From: Phycomyces nitens
Taxonomy: Eukaryota > Mucoromycota > Mucoromycetes > Mucorales > Phycomycetaceae
Assembly (NCBI GenBank): GCA_022702545.1
Contig: JAHRBC010000002.1
Span: forward strand, 3,906,001-3,970,000
DNA length: 64,000 nt
Reading direction: 5' to 3'
The translations under genes and the position numbers were made by a program. This document shows positions 37,673-49,064 of this stretch, piece after piece (position 1 is the stretch's first letter; each line of letters begins with the position of its first letter). The notes beneath the pieces were generated by a model that made no database searches, was not told the origin of the DNA, and saw nothing but the letters and a program-made list of their open reading frames with translations.

Positions 37673-38624
37673 ATACAATATCCAAAGTTTAACTGATCAA
37701 ATTCATAATTTCAAAATAAAACTCTATTAAGCATTGCAGATTAAACAACCTAATAGATCCCAATGATGGCCATGTTATTATTGTTATCAATTGTTAAAGG
37801 TGAATGTGGTATATTGCAGTCTGGCTAATTGTTTTTGGGATTGTTAGGGCTGGATAATAATGTTATTTCTGTCAATGTTCTTTAACGAGGCCAACGCCAT
37901 TTTAATTAAATCAACCATTTGGTTTTACAAAAATAAAGATATAGGAGCCTCTTCGTTTAAACGATTACGCGTTTATTGGATCAAATAGGCAAATAGTACC
38001 ATGTGGCTCAATTAAAGATGATAAACTTTGATGAGAATATGAGCAATCATCACCCACAATACCTTTTAAACATTTGGGAATGTCTAAAATATTACCAAGA
38101 GTTATAAGCCCAAAATTAACTTGCAAGAAATGGCTGTGTTATCATGTGTTTCAAAGTAAACCCGAATGATACATTCAGCTTTCTTTAGCCAAAGAGGAAA
38201 ATAATAATACTCTTAAAGATATGGTCAGAATTGTCTAAATGTTTTTTGGCACCCTAATAAAATTGATTACCAAGCAGTGCTCTTTTTTTGTTTTAAACCA
38301 ACTTATTTGTGCTATAATTCAAGGACAATATAACTTTAAACAGACCTTGATGTCAAATATTTAAAAGTAGCCACCAAATAGCCATGATATATGAGCCTAA
38401 TCAATCGCACCTATTTTCATTCTATTGTGAAAAAAAATTGTGTATTATCCCACACTTATGGCGGTATGAACATTATCCCCACCCAACAATTCACTCTATA
38501 GCTCTTGGATACTATTCAATCAATCTAAATGTGCGCGGAAATAGATGACTGGTGTACATTGTAGACTGTGTATTTTATGTAATATATATATATATATATG
38601 TGAGTGTACAAGATACTTTATATT
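37673..38624. other. AT-rich convergent intergenic region
   Basis: 952 bp between CDT1 and the kelch gene. A short TA tract at about 38582-38600 is the only notable feature. Confidence 0.55.
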
Positions 38625-40544
38625 TTATATTTTATATTTTTCTAGAGCTTCAGCCGTATTTTCATCGCTAAGCTGTGAGAACTTTTGACGTCTGCGGCTA
38701 TCATTTCGTCTTCTCACACAATAAAACACAATAAATCCAGAAATAATAAGAACCTTTAGATTGAGTATTAGTTGGTAAGCATGCCAAGTATTATCTTGTA
38801 TTCGACTTACTACACATATCACACAGACTATAATGCCAGTAATAACTTTTGTTGAAAGACCAGAGCTTCCGGCTGTACTTGGAGCTGTAGTGGCTTCTTC
38901 GATTGAAAGTTTCTCAGTTACAGGTGGAGATCCAAATACGGGCTGGGACGTCCATGTCCATGTAGTCATGTCCAGAGCCACACCAATTTCATCAGAGGAA
39001 ACCCCGTTTTGTTCGCCAAACAGTACAAGCATATAGCTTTCAACTACCAAAGCTGATAACCATATTATAAGTATTGGTCTGTTGTATACATATAGTTTAT
39101 AAACTCTTACCAGAGTGCCAGCATCTCGGAGTTGGTGCCACTCCACTTGTGTTCTTTTGTTCCCAACTTTTGTCCTTGATATTGTACAGCCAAAGATCAT
39201 TCATTCCATTCTTATTATCTATAAATCAAGAAAGTTAAACCTCAAGTACATCTTGGCATTCTGACCAAATCTACTTGCCATCACAGCCACCAAACATAAC
39301 AATGTTTTCGTTGGAAGGATCTATAAAGGTTGGGTTAGATGACTATCGATCAAAAGCTTATATAAATCTTACCCATAACTGTAGAATGGCCTTGTCTAGA
39401 TAAAGGTAGCGATGAGCCAATATAAGATGTATCTTTGAATTTGCTGTATTTTTGGTTTTTAATGTCAATGGTGATTATGTCGTCCATCTTGACTAGTACT
39501 GATCCCTCCAAATATTCATATCCTCCAATAATAACAAGCATATGATCCAATGGAGCATAGACCATGGATGCAGACCATGTTGCTTGAGGATATTTACTAC
39601 GCTTGTCAGTAAATTGGTTATGGACCCAGGTCTACAACACATATTAGATCGCCAAACCAAAATACACAATAGCCTCTTTACAAAGCCATAAATCAAACGT
39701 ACGGTAGTATTTATTCTTACTGCTACGTTATACAACATAGTGATGTCCTGGACTAAGCCTATATCCGAGGTTCTAGAAATAATTATGATAATATTTTGTT
39801 CAGAAAGCTTTAGATATTTGAATAATCTGCCTTACGTTTTTCCTCCAAATGACCAGATTGATCCACTGGCATATAATGCAGTAGTGAGCAACCTGTTGAA
39901 AACACATGGCATCAGCATTCAATTTCCTATTTACAAAAGCTATATTCTACTAGCAATATATATTTTATATACTTGCGTAGGTTTATAATTGTTCACTTGT
40001 TTCCATTCTTTTGTCGAGATGGAAAATATATAACCATAGTTGGGATGGCATCCAGGGCAAACCTTTCCACCTTCTACATATAGTGTGTCATTGTCTCCAG
40101 TGCTCGAAAAGAGAAAATTAGACGCAGCCTGGGGAGCCACATCATCTGCTGATTTTTCAATGATTTGCCACTCTGCAGTCTGGAGATCCATCATGCTATT
40201 TTCATTGACATTCAGACTATATACTGGCATATCATTTGAAGCACTCGAAAATGGGTTTCCTCCTATATACCAAACGTGATGAATGTAAGTACGATACCAT
40301 TGACTATTTGATCCAAGTATTTAGATTACCCATGCAATAAATCTCCCTGGTTTGAGAAAAGTAAGCACATCCTTTGAGAATAAGAAATGTTATTAATACC
40401 AGTAGCAAGATATTCAGTCATAATTCATATGTTTTTGATCCAAAGATGAATATATCAAAATATACCTTGTCCGGAACGAGACTCAATAGCATGAGCAAGA
40501 CCAACAAGGCCAGTAAAAATTAGACCTAGGATTGGTATATACAT
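38625..40544 (-). CDS. Kelch-repeat protein with signal peptide and C-terminal membrane anchor
   Basis: Ten exons on the minus strand: 40544-40466, 40371-40330, 40262-39977, 39892-39836, 39772-39721, 39631-39373, 39320-39279, 39218-39111, 39043-38811, 38753-38625; 428 residues. The signal peptide is MYIPILGLIFTGLVGLAHA. Kelch blades follow, with signature ends such as SIWSFGGKT, HMLVIIGGYEYLEGS, RQGHSTVMD, NIVMFGGCD, DLWLYNIKDKSWEQ and PRCWHSV. After a Ser/Thr linker comes one membrane span (VITGIIVCVICVVLIISGFIVF by position) and a short basic tail (RRRNDSRRR). Topology: propeller outside or lumenal, tail in the cytosol. The partner is unknown. Two introns (39976-39893 and 39278-39219) need GC donors with GCAAGT to stay in frame. 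Confidence 0.87.
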
Positions 40545-41373
40545 CAAGAAAGAAATAAGAAAAATAGGACAAGAAAACAGTGTGAAAAAGTGAACCGAAC
40601 ACTCTAAACCATTTTATACATAATGTTCGTACAACCTGCTGTTCGTTATAAAAAGTTTTTTTTTCTATTATATACCGGCGTGTAACCTTGGGGCTCTCGT
40701 TTGTTAAGCCCAATCAGTTAATGGAAATATTCGCAGTACAAGCTGGGCTGTTTCGAATTATTATTTTTTACTCTTCATCAAAGCCAGGTTGTGGCTAAGA
40801 TCTCATTTAATAAAAATGCTACATTTGTTAACAACATTTGACTGCAAAATCAAATATTTCTATTTCCATCCAATTTTTCCTTAAAGAATAACTTCAATTA
40901 AACTGGTAAACTACTTCTTTTTCTGAGATCCTTATTTTTAGGTATTAATAAAAATGTAAAACTAGTGATTTTAATACAATTGAATATATGAGTAAATAAT
41001 AAGATATGTTTGAATAGCATTATATATAGATCAATTAAAGTATAAATTTAGAAAAGGGACTCTACCAGGATACTGGTAACAGCAAGTTTATTCCAAGCCA
41101 TAATACAAAAGTGACACCAGTAATCCATTGTAAGCTGACCGTAGTATTTTTACACCGACAACAAATATAAGGACAATTTTTGCAGCCAAGATAATATAGT
41201 GGATCAAGATACTCCCATAGCAACAAAAAAAAAGGGTGACGTGAACCAGTTGGTATAGGAGACAGACCATTTTCGATTTTCGATAGGGGGAAACTATAGA
41301 TCAAGGATCATGATCATGGATTTTGGCTGTGGTTTTGGAGATCAGGATTTTGGGTGTATTTTCCGATAGATGC
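40545..41373. other. Intergenic DNA upstream of the kelch gene
   Basis: 829 bp, AT-rich, ending at the retroelement target site. No gene supported. Confidence 0.5.
41369..41373. repeat. Target-site duplication, left copy (GATGC)
   Basis: Matches 47096-47100 immediately outside the other LTR. Confidence 0.9.
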
Positions 41374-41599
41374 TGTAGCAAAATTAATCAAAACACGATA
41401 TGTCAATTTTACTTGTAATTTATTTCCAAAGTAAAAGAGAAACTAAACTTCTGTATATTCTAGAATTTGTGTTTAAGTATCTGGCTGAGTGTTAATATGA
41501 TAATAATTGGTAGCTTAGTTTAAATCTACTTGTGTAGATTTCACTATGTAGCTTTTGTTATCCCATAATAAATTATTGTACTATGGTGGTTTTACCACA
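41374..41599 (-). repeat. LTR (3' LTR of the minus-strand element)
   Basis: 226 bp with TG...CA ends; appears identical to 46870-47095. Confidence 0.95.
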
Positions 41600-41610
41600 C
41601 TCCCCCCAGC
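41600..41610 (-). other. Polypurine tract
   Basis: Minus strand reads GCTGGGGGGAG directly against the 3' LTR, where Ty3-type elements start plus-strand synthesis. Confidence 0.75.
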
Positions 41611-41665
41611 CAGGTTCAACTATCGTTGAAACGACTTGTTGTTAGAAAATATCAAAAAAAAAAAT

Positions 41666-44600
41666 TTAAGCCTTGCGTGGACGTCCTCTTTTTCGAGTAG
41701 GCTGATCCTGAGTAACAGTAGTGACTGTTGTTGCTCTTGATCGTTTTGTTCCCAGTTCAATCGCATTGGAATTTGTAGTCGGTACTTGGTTATCGACTTT
41801 CCTTGGTCGACCTCTCTTACGAATAGGTTGGATGACATTCGGAGTATTGGTGAGCAAAGCTTTAGTTTTTTGCTCCTCTACTCGTTTCCAATATTTTCGA
41901 ATAGGTTCGGGTGATCTAAACTCTCCCGCATGGATCCATGAATTTTCACGCTCCCCTAATCCTTTCCATTTTACCAAGAATAGACGCGAATGTCCTGATC
42001 CTTTATGATCACGGATTTCATCCACTTCTACATATTCATCTTCAATGGCGGTTTCGTCGATATTCACAACCTTTAGTTCTGAAGGAGTATAGTCCCTATG
42101 CAAGAGTTCATTGGTTTCGTCTCTTAATACATAGTTGTTGCTTTCAGTTTTGCGCACCACTACGAATGGTCCTTCAAACAGTGGTGATAATTTTGTGTCC
42201 CTAGACGGTAGTCGTACCATAACTGTTTGTCCCAGTGGTATATCGATCAGATAATGTTTCTTGTTAAACTTTTTATCATATTCTTCGATCAATTGCATTG
42301 TACGTTTCTTTATCGCAGGGAATACCACTGTTGACATTTTCTCGGCACGCTGTAGTAATTCTTCTTCAGTTATACATCTTTTGGTTGTAGACGATTCTGC
42401 GTTGTCGTTAGAGTAATCTCCAACTTTGTTAACTTTTCGAGCGAACATCAGCGAAAATGGGCTTGATCCAGATCTCGTACGGATCTTCAAATTGCAGCAT
42501 AGTTGAGCTGTAGGCAATATTTCATCCCAGTTTCTGAAGTCTTGTCCGCATAATTTACGCAGCGTGTTTGTTATCATCTTGACGCTGGTTTCGGCAATCC
42601 CATTTCCTTGTGGGTAGTAAGCCGTTGAGAACTTATGCTTTATGCCTAGGATTTGTGTAATGGATTGCATCAAGCTGTTTCTGAATTCTCGTCCGTTATC
42701 GGATTGGATAAACCGTCCCACAATCGCAATACCATAATCTCCAAACACCCCAGTCAATGCCTTGGCAACAGTGTCACTTTGTTTGTTTGGTAATGGTCTT
42801 GCGATTATGTATCTGGTTGCTATGTCCACCACCACCAATATGTACATGTTTTGGTTCTCGGTGACAGCAAATGGTCCTGCCAGATCCATCGCAATATGAT
42901 CAAATACATCCCAAGCAACTATGCTTTTCTTAGGATTATATCCACGTTTCACGATGGTATGTTGAGCACAGGGTATACAGCTTGATATTACTTCCTTGCA
43001 TTCTTTATACATTGATGACCAATACACACCATCACTTAGTAATGATCGCACTACTCCTTCTATGCCAAAGTGCCCCATTTTATGAGCTTCTTCCATCAGA
43101 GTTTTTCTGTCTGCTCGCGGTGGAATCAAGTAGTCCAGGGTTGCTTCTTTGAATTGTTCATTGTTGAGTTTTACGGCTAGGATATGTAGGTCTTTGTCTT
43201 TACTATGCACTATTTGTCTTTTGGTAAAGTGCTCTCCTCTTTTCTTAACTGCAGAGGTTGTGTTGTCATCGTGTTCGATGTTCTGCCTTTTAATCATGAT
43301 GTACTTTAGCATCTTACGAATTACTTGATCCTCCTCTTGTTTCTGTTGAATGTCTACTTCAACAGGAGGGTAAAGTCGACTCAGCGCATCTGGTAGGGTA
43401 TTGTCTACTCCTTTGACATAGCTAATTTTGAGTCGCCCATATTCATTGAGAGTATCAACATAATTTTGTAAGTTGCTGGACAGGTAGCTGCTAGAATATA
43501 AATAGATCAGGGCTGAATGATCCGTGCGAATTTCTAAATTTGGATTTCCCAAGAGTAGAGGACGGAATCTTTCTAATCCGAATATAATAGCGTAGATTTC
43601 ACGGCGGTTAGTTGACCACAGCCGTTGGTGTTTGTTTAGAGACTTGGATATGAACGCAATATGCTTGTTACGTCCATCCTCCGCTTTCTGGTACAGAATG
43701 GCAGATATTCCATATAATGATGCATCTGTTTGCATGAAGAACTTTTTGCTCATATCTGGGGCGTGTAAGATTGCACTTGACAATAGTACTTTCTTTATAG
43801 CCTCTAGACATTCTGTATGTTTATCATTCCATTTGGCCTTTACGTTGGGTTCATAGCGCAGTTGATCCAACGGTGCAGTTAACTTGGCACTCATCGGAAT
43901 ATAGTCTCGCATAAAGGTGATGGTTCCCATCAGTTTCCTTACTTGTTCTGCAGACTGACAGATTGGCCATTCCTGAATATTGGACAGTTTTCGGAAATCG
44001 ATCTTTGTAATACCAGGGCCAACTACGAATCCCAAGGTGAAAATTGTTGTTTGGAAAAATTTGCACTTTTGTACATTGAGTTTCAAATTAGCAGCAGTGA
44101 GTTTGTTGATTACTGTTTGTACGAGTTTGGCATGTTGATCAGGAGTACTGAATAGAATACAGTCATCGACATAAGATTCTACACCTTCCGTATCTCCCAA
44201 AATAATTTTAATAACTCGGCAGAACAAACTTGTAATTGTTTTTAATCCAAAGCAACATGCTTGCCACTTATAAGTTTTGTTTTCAAAAGTAAATGAGAGT
44301 ACTTCTTGATCAGACTCTTTAACTTTAAATGAGTGATACGCATTTTTCAAGTCCAACTTTGAGAAAACCATTCCTGGTTTTGCTACCTTTCGAAAGATGT
44401 CTTGAATGCAGTTCACCGCATAGTCTTCTTTATATGAGTCCGAAATATTGACATTAATCCGGCGTAAGTCTTGTACTATACGAAGCTTTGTCAAGGCTCC
44501 ATCATCTCCTTTCTTGGGGATTACCAACAAAGGAGAATTATACCTAGCACTAGGCTCGGCTGGCACAACTAATCCACTCTGTAACCACTCATTAAGTTGC

Positions 44601-46807
44601 TTCTGTATTTCAGGCATGTATTTATAGGGCAACGGGTATTGCCTAATATAACAATTGGTCCCATCTTGTTTCATAGGAATACATACTTCAGAGGCAGGTA
44701 CATTACAGAATGTGCCTGGTTTAATGGCCTCATTCTTTTGAATAGCATCAGAGATATCATTATGGAATTGTTGTTTTTCTATTTCGTTGCCATAATCACT
44801 GTTTTCAGGATTATAGTAATTGTGTGTATCGAAGTTGAGATCTTGGGGCTCTGTCAAGTTCTCTTCGAACTCTATGGGATAGCGATAAGCAATACCCGTC
44901 AATCTAATATCTAGTTTGTCAAATATATCTGTTCCTAGTAATATATCAGCTTCTGCAGCTATATGATCAGGGAAGTCAACAACTTCAAATTGATGAGAGC
45001 AGCGAAAAGGAGCATCGCCATACACCACAGACAATGGTTCTGTACGACCTACTCGCTTAGGATAGCTATTACTCTCGTGTGCAAAGTTTTTTATCACCCC
45101 CTGTACTTGGAAAATTTTTTTGTTTGCAAAATGTTTATTGATTGTGAAGCGATTTATGCAGCTGGTGTCCGCGCCAGAATCGCACATTGCCATAAGCTTG
45201 ATGTGTTCTATGACAATGGGTGTCAGTATCTTTCTACTGGGAGAGCATAATTCCTCTTTGGTTTCGATCAACTTACAATCATCATTGTCATATGGGTCAG
45301 GGTTGGACTCCATGTTCATGGCATCGTTAATCTGCCTCTGGCTTGGTTCTTTAAAGCCACTATTGTTGCTGCCGCTGTTGTTATTGTTGTTGTTGGGGCG
45401 GTTTGGTCTTGGAGCCCATTTGCTCTTGAACAGGCCTTTGCCTGTGGAAGCCATGTTCACCGCAATGTTCTTGTGGAGAACCTTGTTCTCGGGCCTCTTT
45501 TCAGGGTTTGCCAGATAGTATTGCTCGCAAACATGTCCTCGAAAGAACGGGTTGCTGCAGTATCGGCACGCTCGGTCTCTTGGAGCTGTTGCTTCCAAAT
45601 GCCGAGGGCCGTTGTTGGTGGCCCTGAATGGCAGGTTCTTGGCACCCAAGTTGCCTGGTCTGATTATGGCAACTCTGCCTTGCTCTGCCTTTGCCTTCTT
45701 GCTCTGTTGAGCCTGTAGGCAATCTTCTTCGTCGTGATCAGCCGCATACGCGCCATGGTCCGGGCAGAAGAAGTCTCCAGAATTCCCAGTGAACTTCCTT
45801 TTTCCACCCTTGTTTGTGGCCACAATGGCGACCTTCTTGGCAGCCTTGGTTATCTGCTCGACTGTCTTCTCAAAACTCGCATCCTCTGGTTCATTGCTCA
45901 GATTGGTGAATATGAACTGATACCAAGCATGAGGTAGCCCCGACAGAAAGATTTCTGCCAGCGTGGTGTCTTCACCACTGAAGCCCGCCTTTGCGGCTTC
46001 CTTGAGGAATCTCATGGAGTATTCCTCCACGCTCTCACCGTCCCCGATCTTCATGAAGCACATGTTCAAACGTGCTTTGCCCCTGGAGATATTGGAGTTG
46101 AACTTCTCCTCCAATATCTTCTTGGCTTCTGGCCATGTCTTTGCCAGGTCCAACTTATTCTTCACCCAGAAGTCGAACGAAGAATGGAAGGCTACGTTGA
46201 GGTAGAGCTTCCAGCCCTCATCGTTCTCCAGACCTGCCACCCGCAGGAACAACTCATACGCCACCGTGAATGAGTTCACGTCTTCAAACATCACTCTTCC
46301 CGGAAAGTACTCCTTGTTCATGGCCTTGATTTGGAATCTTGGCACATCATCCATCGAAAACGTCAAGTTTCCCTTCTTCGGTCCACTTGACTTAGCGTTT
46401 CCTCCTCGACGCTCGTTTGCTTCCTCCTCTTCCATGGCCTTCTCATCATTGAGAATCTCCAGCCTATTCTTCAAGCGCTTGGCTTGCTCCTGCAGCAAAT
46501 CCTCCTCCCGCAAGCTTTCCTGCGTAGGATTTCCCTGCATTCTCACGAACTTCCGCATGTCCTGTTGGACTTTCTTCAGTTCCTCCTTTGTAGCTTGGAT
46601 ACAGTCATGTACTGACATGACATTCTCCTCGCTGTTCTTCACACCAGAGTTTAACATCTCTCTTTGAGAGTTATCCTCATTCGCAGCTTTAGTCCTCTCT
46701 GTCTGAAGCGTTTCAGTCATCTCTACGTCCTCTGCCATTGATAGCTTAGCTACCTGGCTATTGAGAGCAGCATCAATAACATCTGGCTTTTCGAACTGGT
46801 TGGACAT
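41666..46807 (-). CDS. Gag-Pol polyprotein of the chromovirus
   Basis: A single 1,713-residue frame. Order: coiled N-terminus; Ty3-type capsid (retrotransposon gag) at about residues 170-320; a Cys/His knuckle-like CRYCSNPFFRGHVC; aspartic protease with CDSGADTS near 541; reverse transcriptase with YVDD near 877; RNase H starting FMQTDASLYG near 1027; integrase with an HHCC finger (H-x3-4-H...C-x2-C) and the DDE core (SDNGREF near 1370); then a chromodomain (about 1592-1650, FLVKWKGLGERENSWIHAGE). The protein ends with two AT-hooks, RKRGRPRK, near 1664 and 1706. The chromodomain places it among chromoviruses. No internal stop or frameshift separates gag from pol, so processing presumably relies on the protease. 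Confidence 0.96.
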   Translation of the reverse strand: MSNQFEKPDVIDAALNSQVAKLSMAEDVEMTETLQTERTKAANEDNSQREMLNSGVKNSEENVMSVHDCIQATKEELKKVQQDMRKFVRMQGNPTQESLREEDLLQEQAKRLKNRLEILNDEKAMEEEEANERRGGNAKSSGPKKGNLTFSMDDVPRFQIKAMNKEYFPGRVMFEDVNSFTVAYELFLRVAGLENDEGWKLYLNVAFHSSFDFWVKNKLDLAKTWPEAKKILEEKFNSNISRGKARLNMCFMKIGDGESVEEYSMRFLKEAAKAGFSGEDTTLAEIFLSGLPHAWYQFIFTNLSNEPEDASFEKTVEQITKAAKKVAIVATNKGGKRKFTGNSGDFFCPDHGAYAADHDEEDCLQAQQSKKAKAEQGRVAIIRPGNLGAKNLPFRATNNGPRHLEATAPRDRACRYCSNPFFRGHVCEQYYLANPEKRPENKVLHKNIAVNMASTGKGLFKSKWAPRPNRPNNNNNNSGSNNSGFKEPSQRQINDAMNMESNPDPYDNDDCKLIETKEELCSPSRKILTPIVIEHIKLMAMCDSGADTSCINRFTINKHFANKKIFQVQGVIKNFAHESNSYPKRVGRTEPLSVVYGDAPFRCSHQFEVVDFPDHIAAEADILLGTDIFDKLDIRLTGIAYRYPIEFEENLTEPQDLNFDTHNYYNPENSDYGNEIEKQQFHNDISDAIQKNEAIKPGTFCNVPASEVCIPMKQDGTNCYIRQYPLPYKYMPEIQKQLNEWLQSGLVVPAEPSARYNSPLLVIPKKGDDGALTKLRIVQDLRRINVNISDSYKEDYAVNCIQDIFRKVAKPGMVFSKLDLKNAYHSFKVKESDQEVLSFTFENKTYKWQACCFGLKTITSLFCRVIKIILGDTEGVESYVDDCILFSTPDQHAKLVQTVINKLTAANLKLNVQKCKFFQTTIFTLGFVVGPGITKIDFRKLSNIQEWPICQSAEQVRKLMGTITFMRDYIPMSAKLTAPLDQLRYEPNVKAKWNDKHTECLEAIKKVLLSSAILHAPDMSKKFFMQTDASLYGISAILYQKAEDGRNKHIAFISKSLNKHQRLWSTNRREIYAIIFGLERFRPLLLGNPNLEIRTDHSALIYLYSSSYLSSNLQNYVDTLNEYGRLKISYVKGVDNTLPDALSRLYPPVEVDIQQKQEEDQVIRKMLKYIMIKRQNIEHDDNTTSAVKKRGEHFTKRQIVHSKDKDLHILAVKLNNEQFKEATLDYLIPPRADRKTLMEEAHKMGHFGIEGVVRSLLSDGVYWSSMYKECKEVISSCIPCAQHTIVKRGYNPKKSIVAWDVFDHIAMDLAGPFAVTENQNMYILVVVDIATRYIIARPLPNKQSDTVAKALTGVFGDYGIAIVGRFIQSDNGREFRNSLMQSITQILGIKHKFSTAYYPQGNGIAETSVKMITNTLRKLCGQDFRNWDEILPTAQLCCNLKIRTRSGSSPFSLMFARKVNKVGDYSNDNAESSTTKRCITEEELLQRAEKMSTVVFPAIKKRTMQLIEEYDKKFNKKHYLIDIPLGQTVMVRLPSRDTKLSPLFEGPFVVVRKTESNNYVLRDETNELLHRDYTPSELKVVNIDETAIEDEYVEVDEIRDHKGSGHSRLFLVKWKGLGERENSWIHAGEFRSPEPIRKYWKRVEEQKTKALLTNTPNVIQPIRKRGRPRKVDNQVPTTNSNAIELGTKRSRATTVTTVTQDQPTRKRGRPRKA

Positions 46808-46869
46808 ATTATCACAGAAATTTAGTTTCGTTTTACAGGTATGAAAAGAAATTTAGAAATTGAAAAAAG

Positions 46870-47095
46870 TGTAGCAAAATTAATCAAAACACGATATGTC
46901 AATTTTACTTGTAATTTATTTCCAAAGTAAAAGAGAAACTAAACTTCTGTATATTCTAGAATTTGTGTTTAAGTATCTGGCTGAGTGTTAATATGATAAT
47001 AATTGGTAGCTTAGTTTAAATCTACTTGTGTAGATTTCACTATGTAGCTTTTGTTATCCCATAATAAATTATTGTACTATGGTGGTTTTACCACA
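46870..47095 (-). repeat. LTR (5' LTR of the minus-strand element)
   Basis: 226 bp, appears identical to 41374-41599. The sequence just inside (46869 downward) starts CTTTTTTCAATTTC on the minus strand and has no TGG-type tRNA primer site. Confidence 0.95.
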
Positions 47096-47100
47096 GATGC
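47096..47100. repeat. Target-site duplication, right copy (GATGC)
   Basis: Matches 41369-41373. Confidence 0.9.
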
Positions 47101-47209
47101 CAACCATCAGATTTGATGGCCCCTTGTCTTGGGCCTAAAAATGGCAATAAAGTGATAAAGAAGCATGAAACCCTTGATTCCACCCAAAAGCACGGGCCTT
47201 TCTGGATAG

Positions 47210-47218
47210 TATATAAAG
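47210..47218 (+). promoter_or_regulatory. TATA box of the small gene at 47312
   Basis: TATATAAAG lies 94-102 bp before the ATG, followed by the CA tract. Confidence 0.6.
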
Positions 47219-47264
47219 ACTCGACATTTTTGCACTTTCCTTTAATATTACACATCTTCACATC

Positions 47265-47266
<2 letters not shown>

Positions 47267-47305
<39 letters not shown>
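47267..47305 (+). repeat. CA dinucleotide microsatellite in a 5' leader
   Basis: 39 nt of alternating CA ending 6 nt before the start codon of the small gene, so it probably lies in its 5' UTR. Confidence 0.92.
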
Positions 47306-47308
<3 letters not shown>

Positions 47309-47311
47309 ACA

Positions 47312-47665
47312 ATGCAAATCTTCTCTATCCAAAAGCGCATCCTCTCAAAGTGCCAGCGTCGCCAGTCCCAAAAGACCTCCAACACCACCACCAAAGGCCT
47401 TTCTTCATTCACATCTTCCATGGGCCAATGCATCAAAAGTCTCACTTCAGTCAAGAAAGCCTTTAGCTGCAGCAAAGTACAAAACACAGTCCCACCTTCT
47501 TTGATCTCATCCTCATCGACGATTTCCAATGACTCCTATCTTTCAGACTTTTCTGATGACGAGCACTTTCAAGCATCTGAAAAATCCATGGCTCTCGATG
47601 CACTTATCTTTGATCACCCCTCGGTCACTGTCTGCATTCGCCCAGCTGTCTATCGCTCATCATAA
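47312..47665 (+). CDS. Small Ser-rich protein, paralogue A
   Basis: An intronless frame of 117 residues with no family I recognise. Its closest relative is in this window, the minus-strand gene at 51715-52083. They share the start MQIFS-x-QK, a Ser run (PSLISSSSTIS), and the conserved end ALIFDHPSVTV-x-I followed by P and a late R. The middle is basic and Cys/Ser/Thr-rich, probably disordered. A TATA box and a normal stop (TAA 47663-47665) support a real gene. The conserved C-terminus suggests a short binding motif; function unknown. Confidence 0.75.
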   Translation: MQIFSIQKRILSKCQRRQSQKTSNTTTKGLSSFTSSMGQCIKSLTSVKKAFSCSKVQNTVPPSLISSSSTISNDSYLSDFSDDEHFQASEKSMALDALIFDHPSVTVCIRPAVYRSS

Positions 47666-49064
47666 GCCAATTCAATATCTGTATATATATCTTGTAAAAA
47701 TTGTAAAATAGACAACCTCCAAAAAATTATCCTCTCTATACATTAGACATCATCAAAATATCAAATCATGATAATAATCTCCTTGAAATAAATCATTTTA
47801 AAAAGAGAGAGAACCACAAGCATCTTTTGCAGTGGTTCCTTTTTTGTTTCCAATACCAACAAATACATTGCTTTCAGTTATGGTGATTAAAACATGTCTT
47901 TTTTTCTTAATTGATAAACCTATATAACCGACTATTATATCTGCAAGTCTACAACCACTTTACAAATAGATTATATAACTAAGATATGTTTATTCACCCT
48001 TTTAACTATCTCTCAGAATATTCTTGGTATAGCTTCCTGAAAGTCTATTCAAGTAGCCAATACAAATTATACAACTTATGAATTATTCAAAGCTTTTCTT
48101 TTATTCACTATTGATATTTACTAGCAATGAGTCATAGGTAGAGTTAAAGTCAATAAAATGTGGAAATGCCGTAGAAATTTATACATATATTTAAAAGGAG
48201 TAAGTCACTCTCGACCAAGGATTTTAGGAGTAAAATACATTGAGCAGGACATCAAGTATCGCTTTGAGAGATCTTATTAACGTTAGGCCAAGGCTAATAT
48301 ATTGAAACTATCAAATATATTTATTCAGTGGTAACTTAGAGTTTCTAGTGAGCTTCTTCATCTTGTACGTCTCTTTTACAAAAAAGCCTTGCACGCCTGA
48401 CAGATAAAATTCTGATTCTGTCTCCAATTTTCATGAGGATTTCATCCATACGTTGGGATATAGATTCCAAGTATAATATATGTAACATGTTGTCAGGTAC
48501 AAATCTAGGTTTATATTATCTTGTTATCTTTTTTCTCACATTCAGTATCATCTTTTTTTTTATCATTTTGTTCTTGGTTTGAATGAACAGAATCAACTAA
48601 ACCGATACTAGATTCAAGACTCCAAATGGTTTTTATAGAGAAGACAAGAGTGACAAATAGTCGCAAGGTCATTGTTTCTTGTCTTTTTGTACATTAGCCA
48701 ATGCAAGAAATATGTTGGTATTTTTTTTATTGGTGACAGCCCAAGGTTTGTTGCGCGTCTGTTGATTGCAGGATGTTGATCAAGTAGAATGTGTATAAAA
48801 AAGTAATCTCAATGGTAATCTACTACATTAGAGCTAAAGACTTTATATATATTTAAGATTCAATAAGAACTGTAGCAGCAGAAGGAGAACTGTAGTTGGA
48901 TTGACATGAGAGTTGGTGAATGATTAGTTACAGGCATAAAGAATATATTATTTTGAGTGGCGGGACATTACCTGGTAGAAAATGGCTGGTAAGTACTAGA
49001 GTATTTAGACTTCCATGACGGTAACAAAAGAGCTGTACGTATCCAGTTTTTGTATAACCCAACT

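Larger units (their letters stand above)
41374..47095 (-). mobile_element. Full-length Ty3/gypsy LTR retrotransposon (chromovirus)
   Basis: 5,722 bp. Both ends carry a 226-bp LTR beginning TGTAGC and ending CCACA on the + strand; I see no difference between them. The 5-bp sequence GATGC flanks both sides (41369-41373 and 47096-47100) as target-site duplication. One uninterrupted gag-pol frame fills the inside. Next to the 3' LTR is a purine tract (minus strand, 41610-41600, GCTGGGGGGAG) for plus-strand priming. Identical LTRs and an open frame indicate a recent insertion. Confidence 0.96.

Noticed and set aside
47267..47305. CA tract as coding repeat (Thr-His or Val-Cys runs)
   Set aside because: The frames through it have no support. 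The tract sits between a TATA box and a clear start codon.
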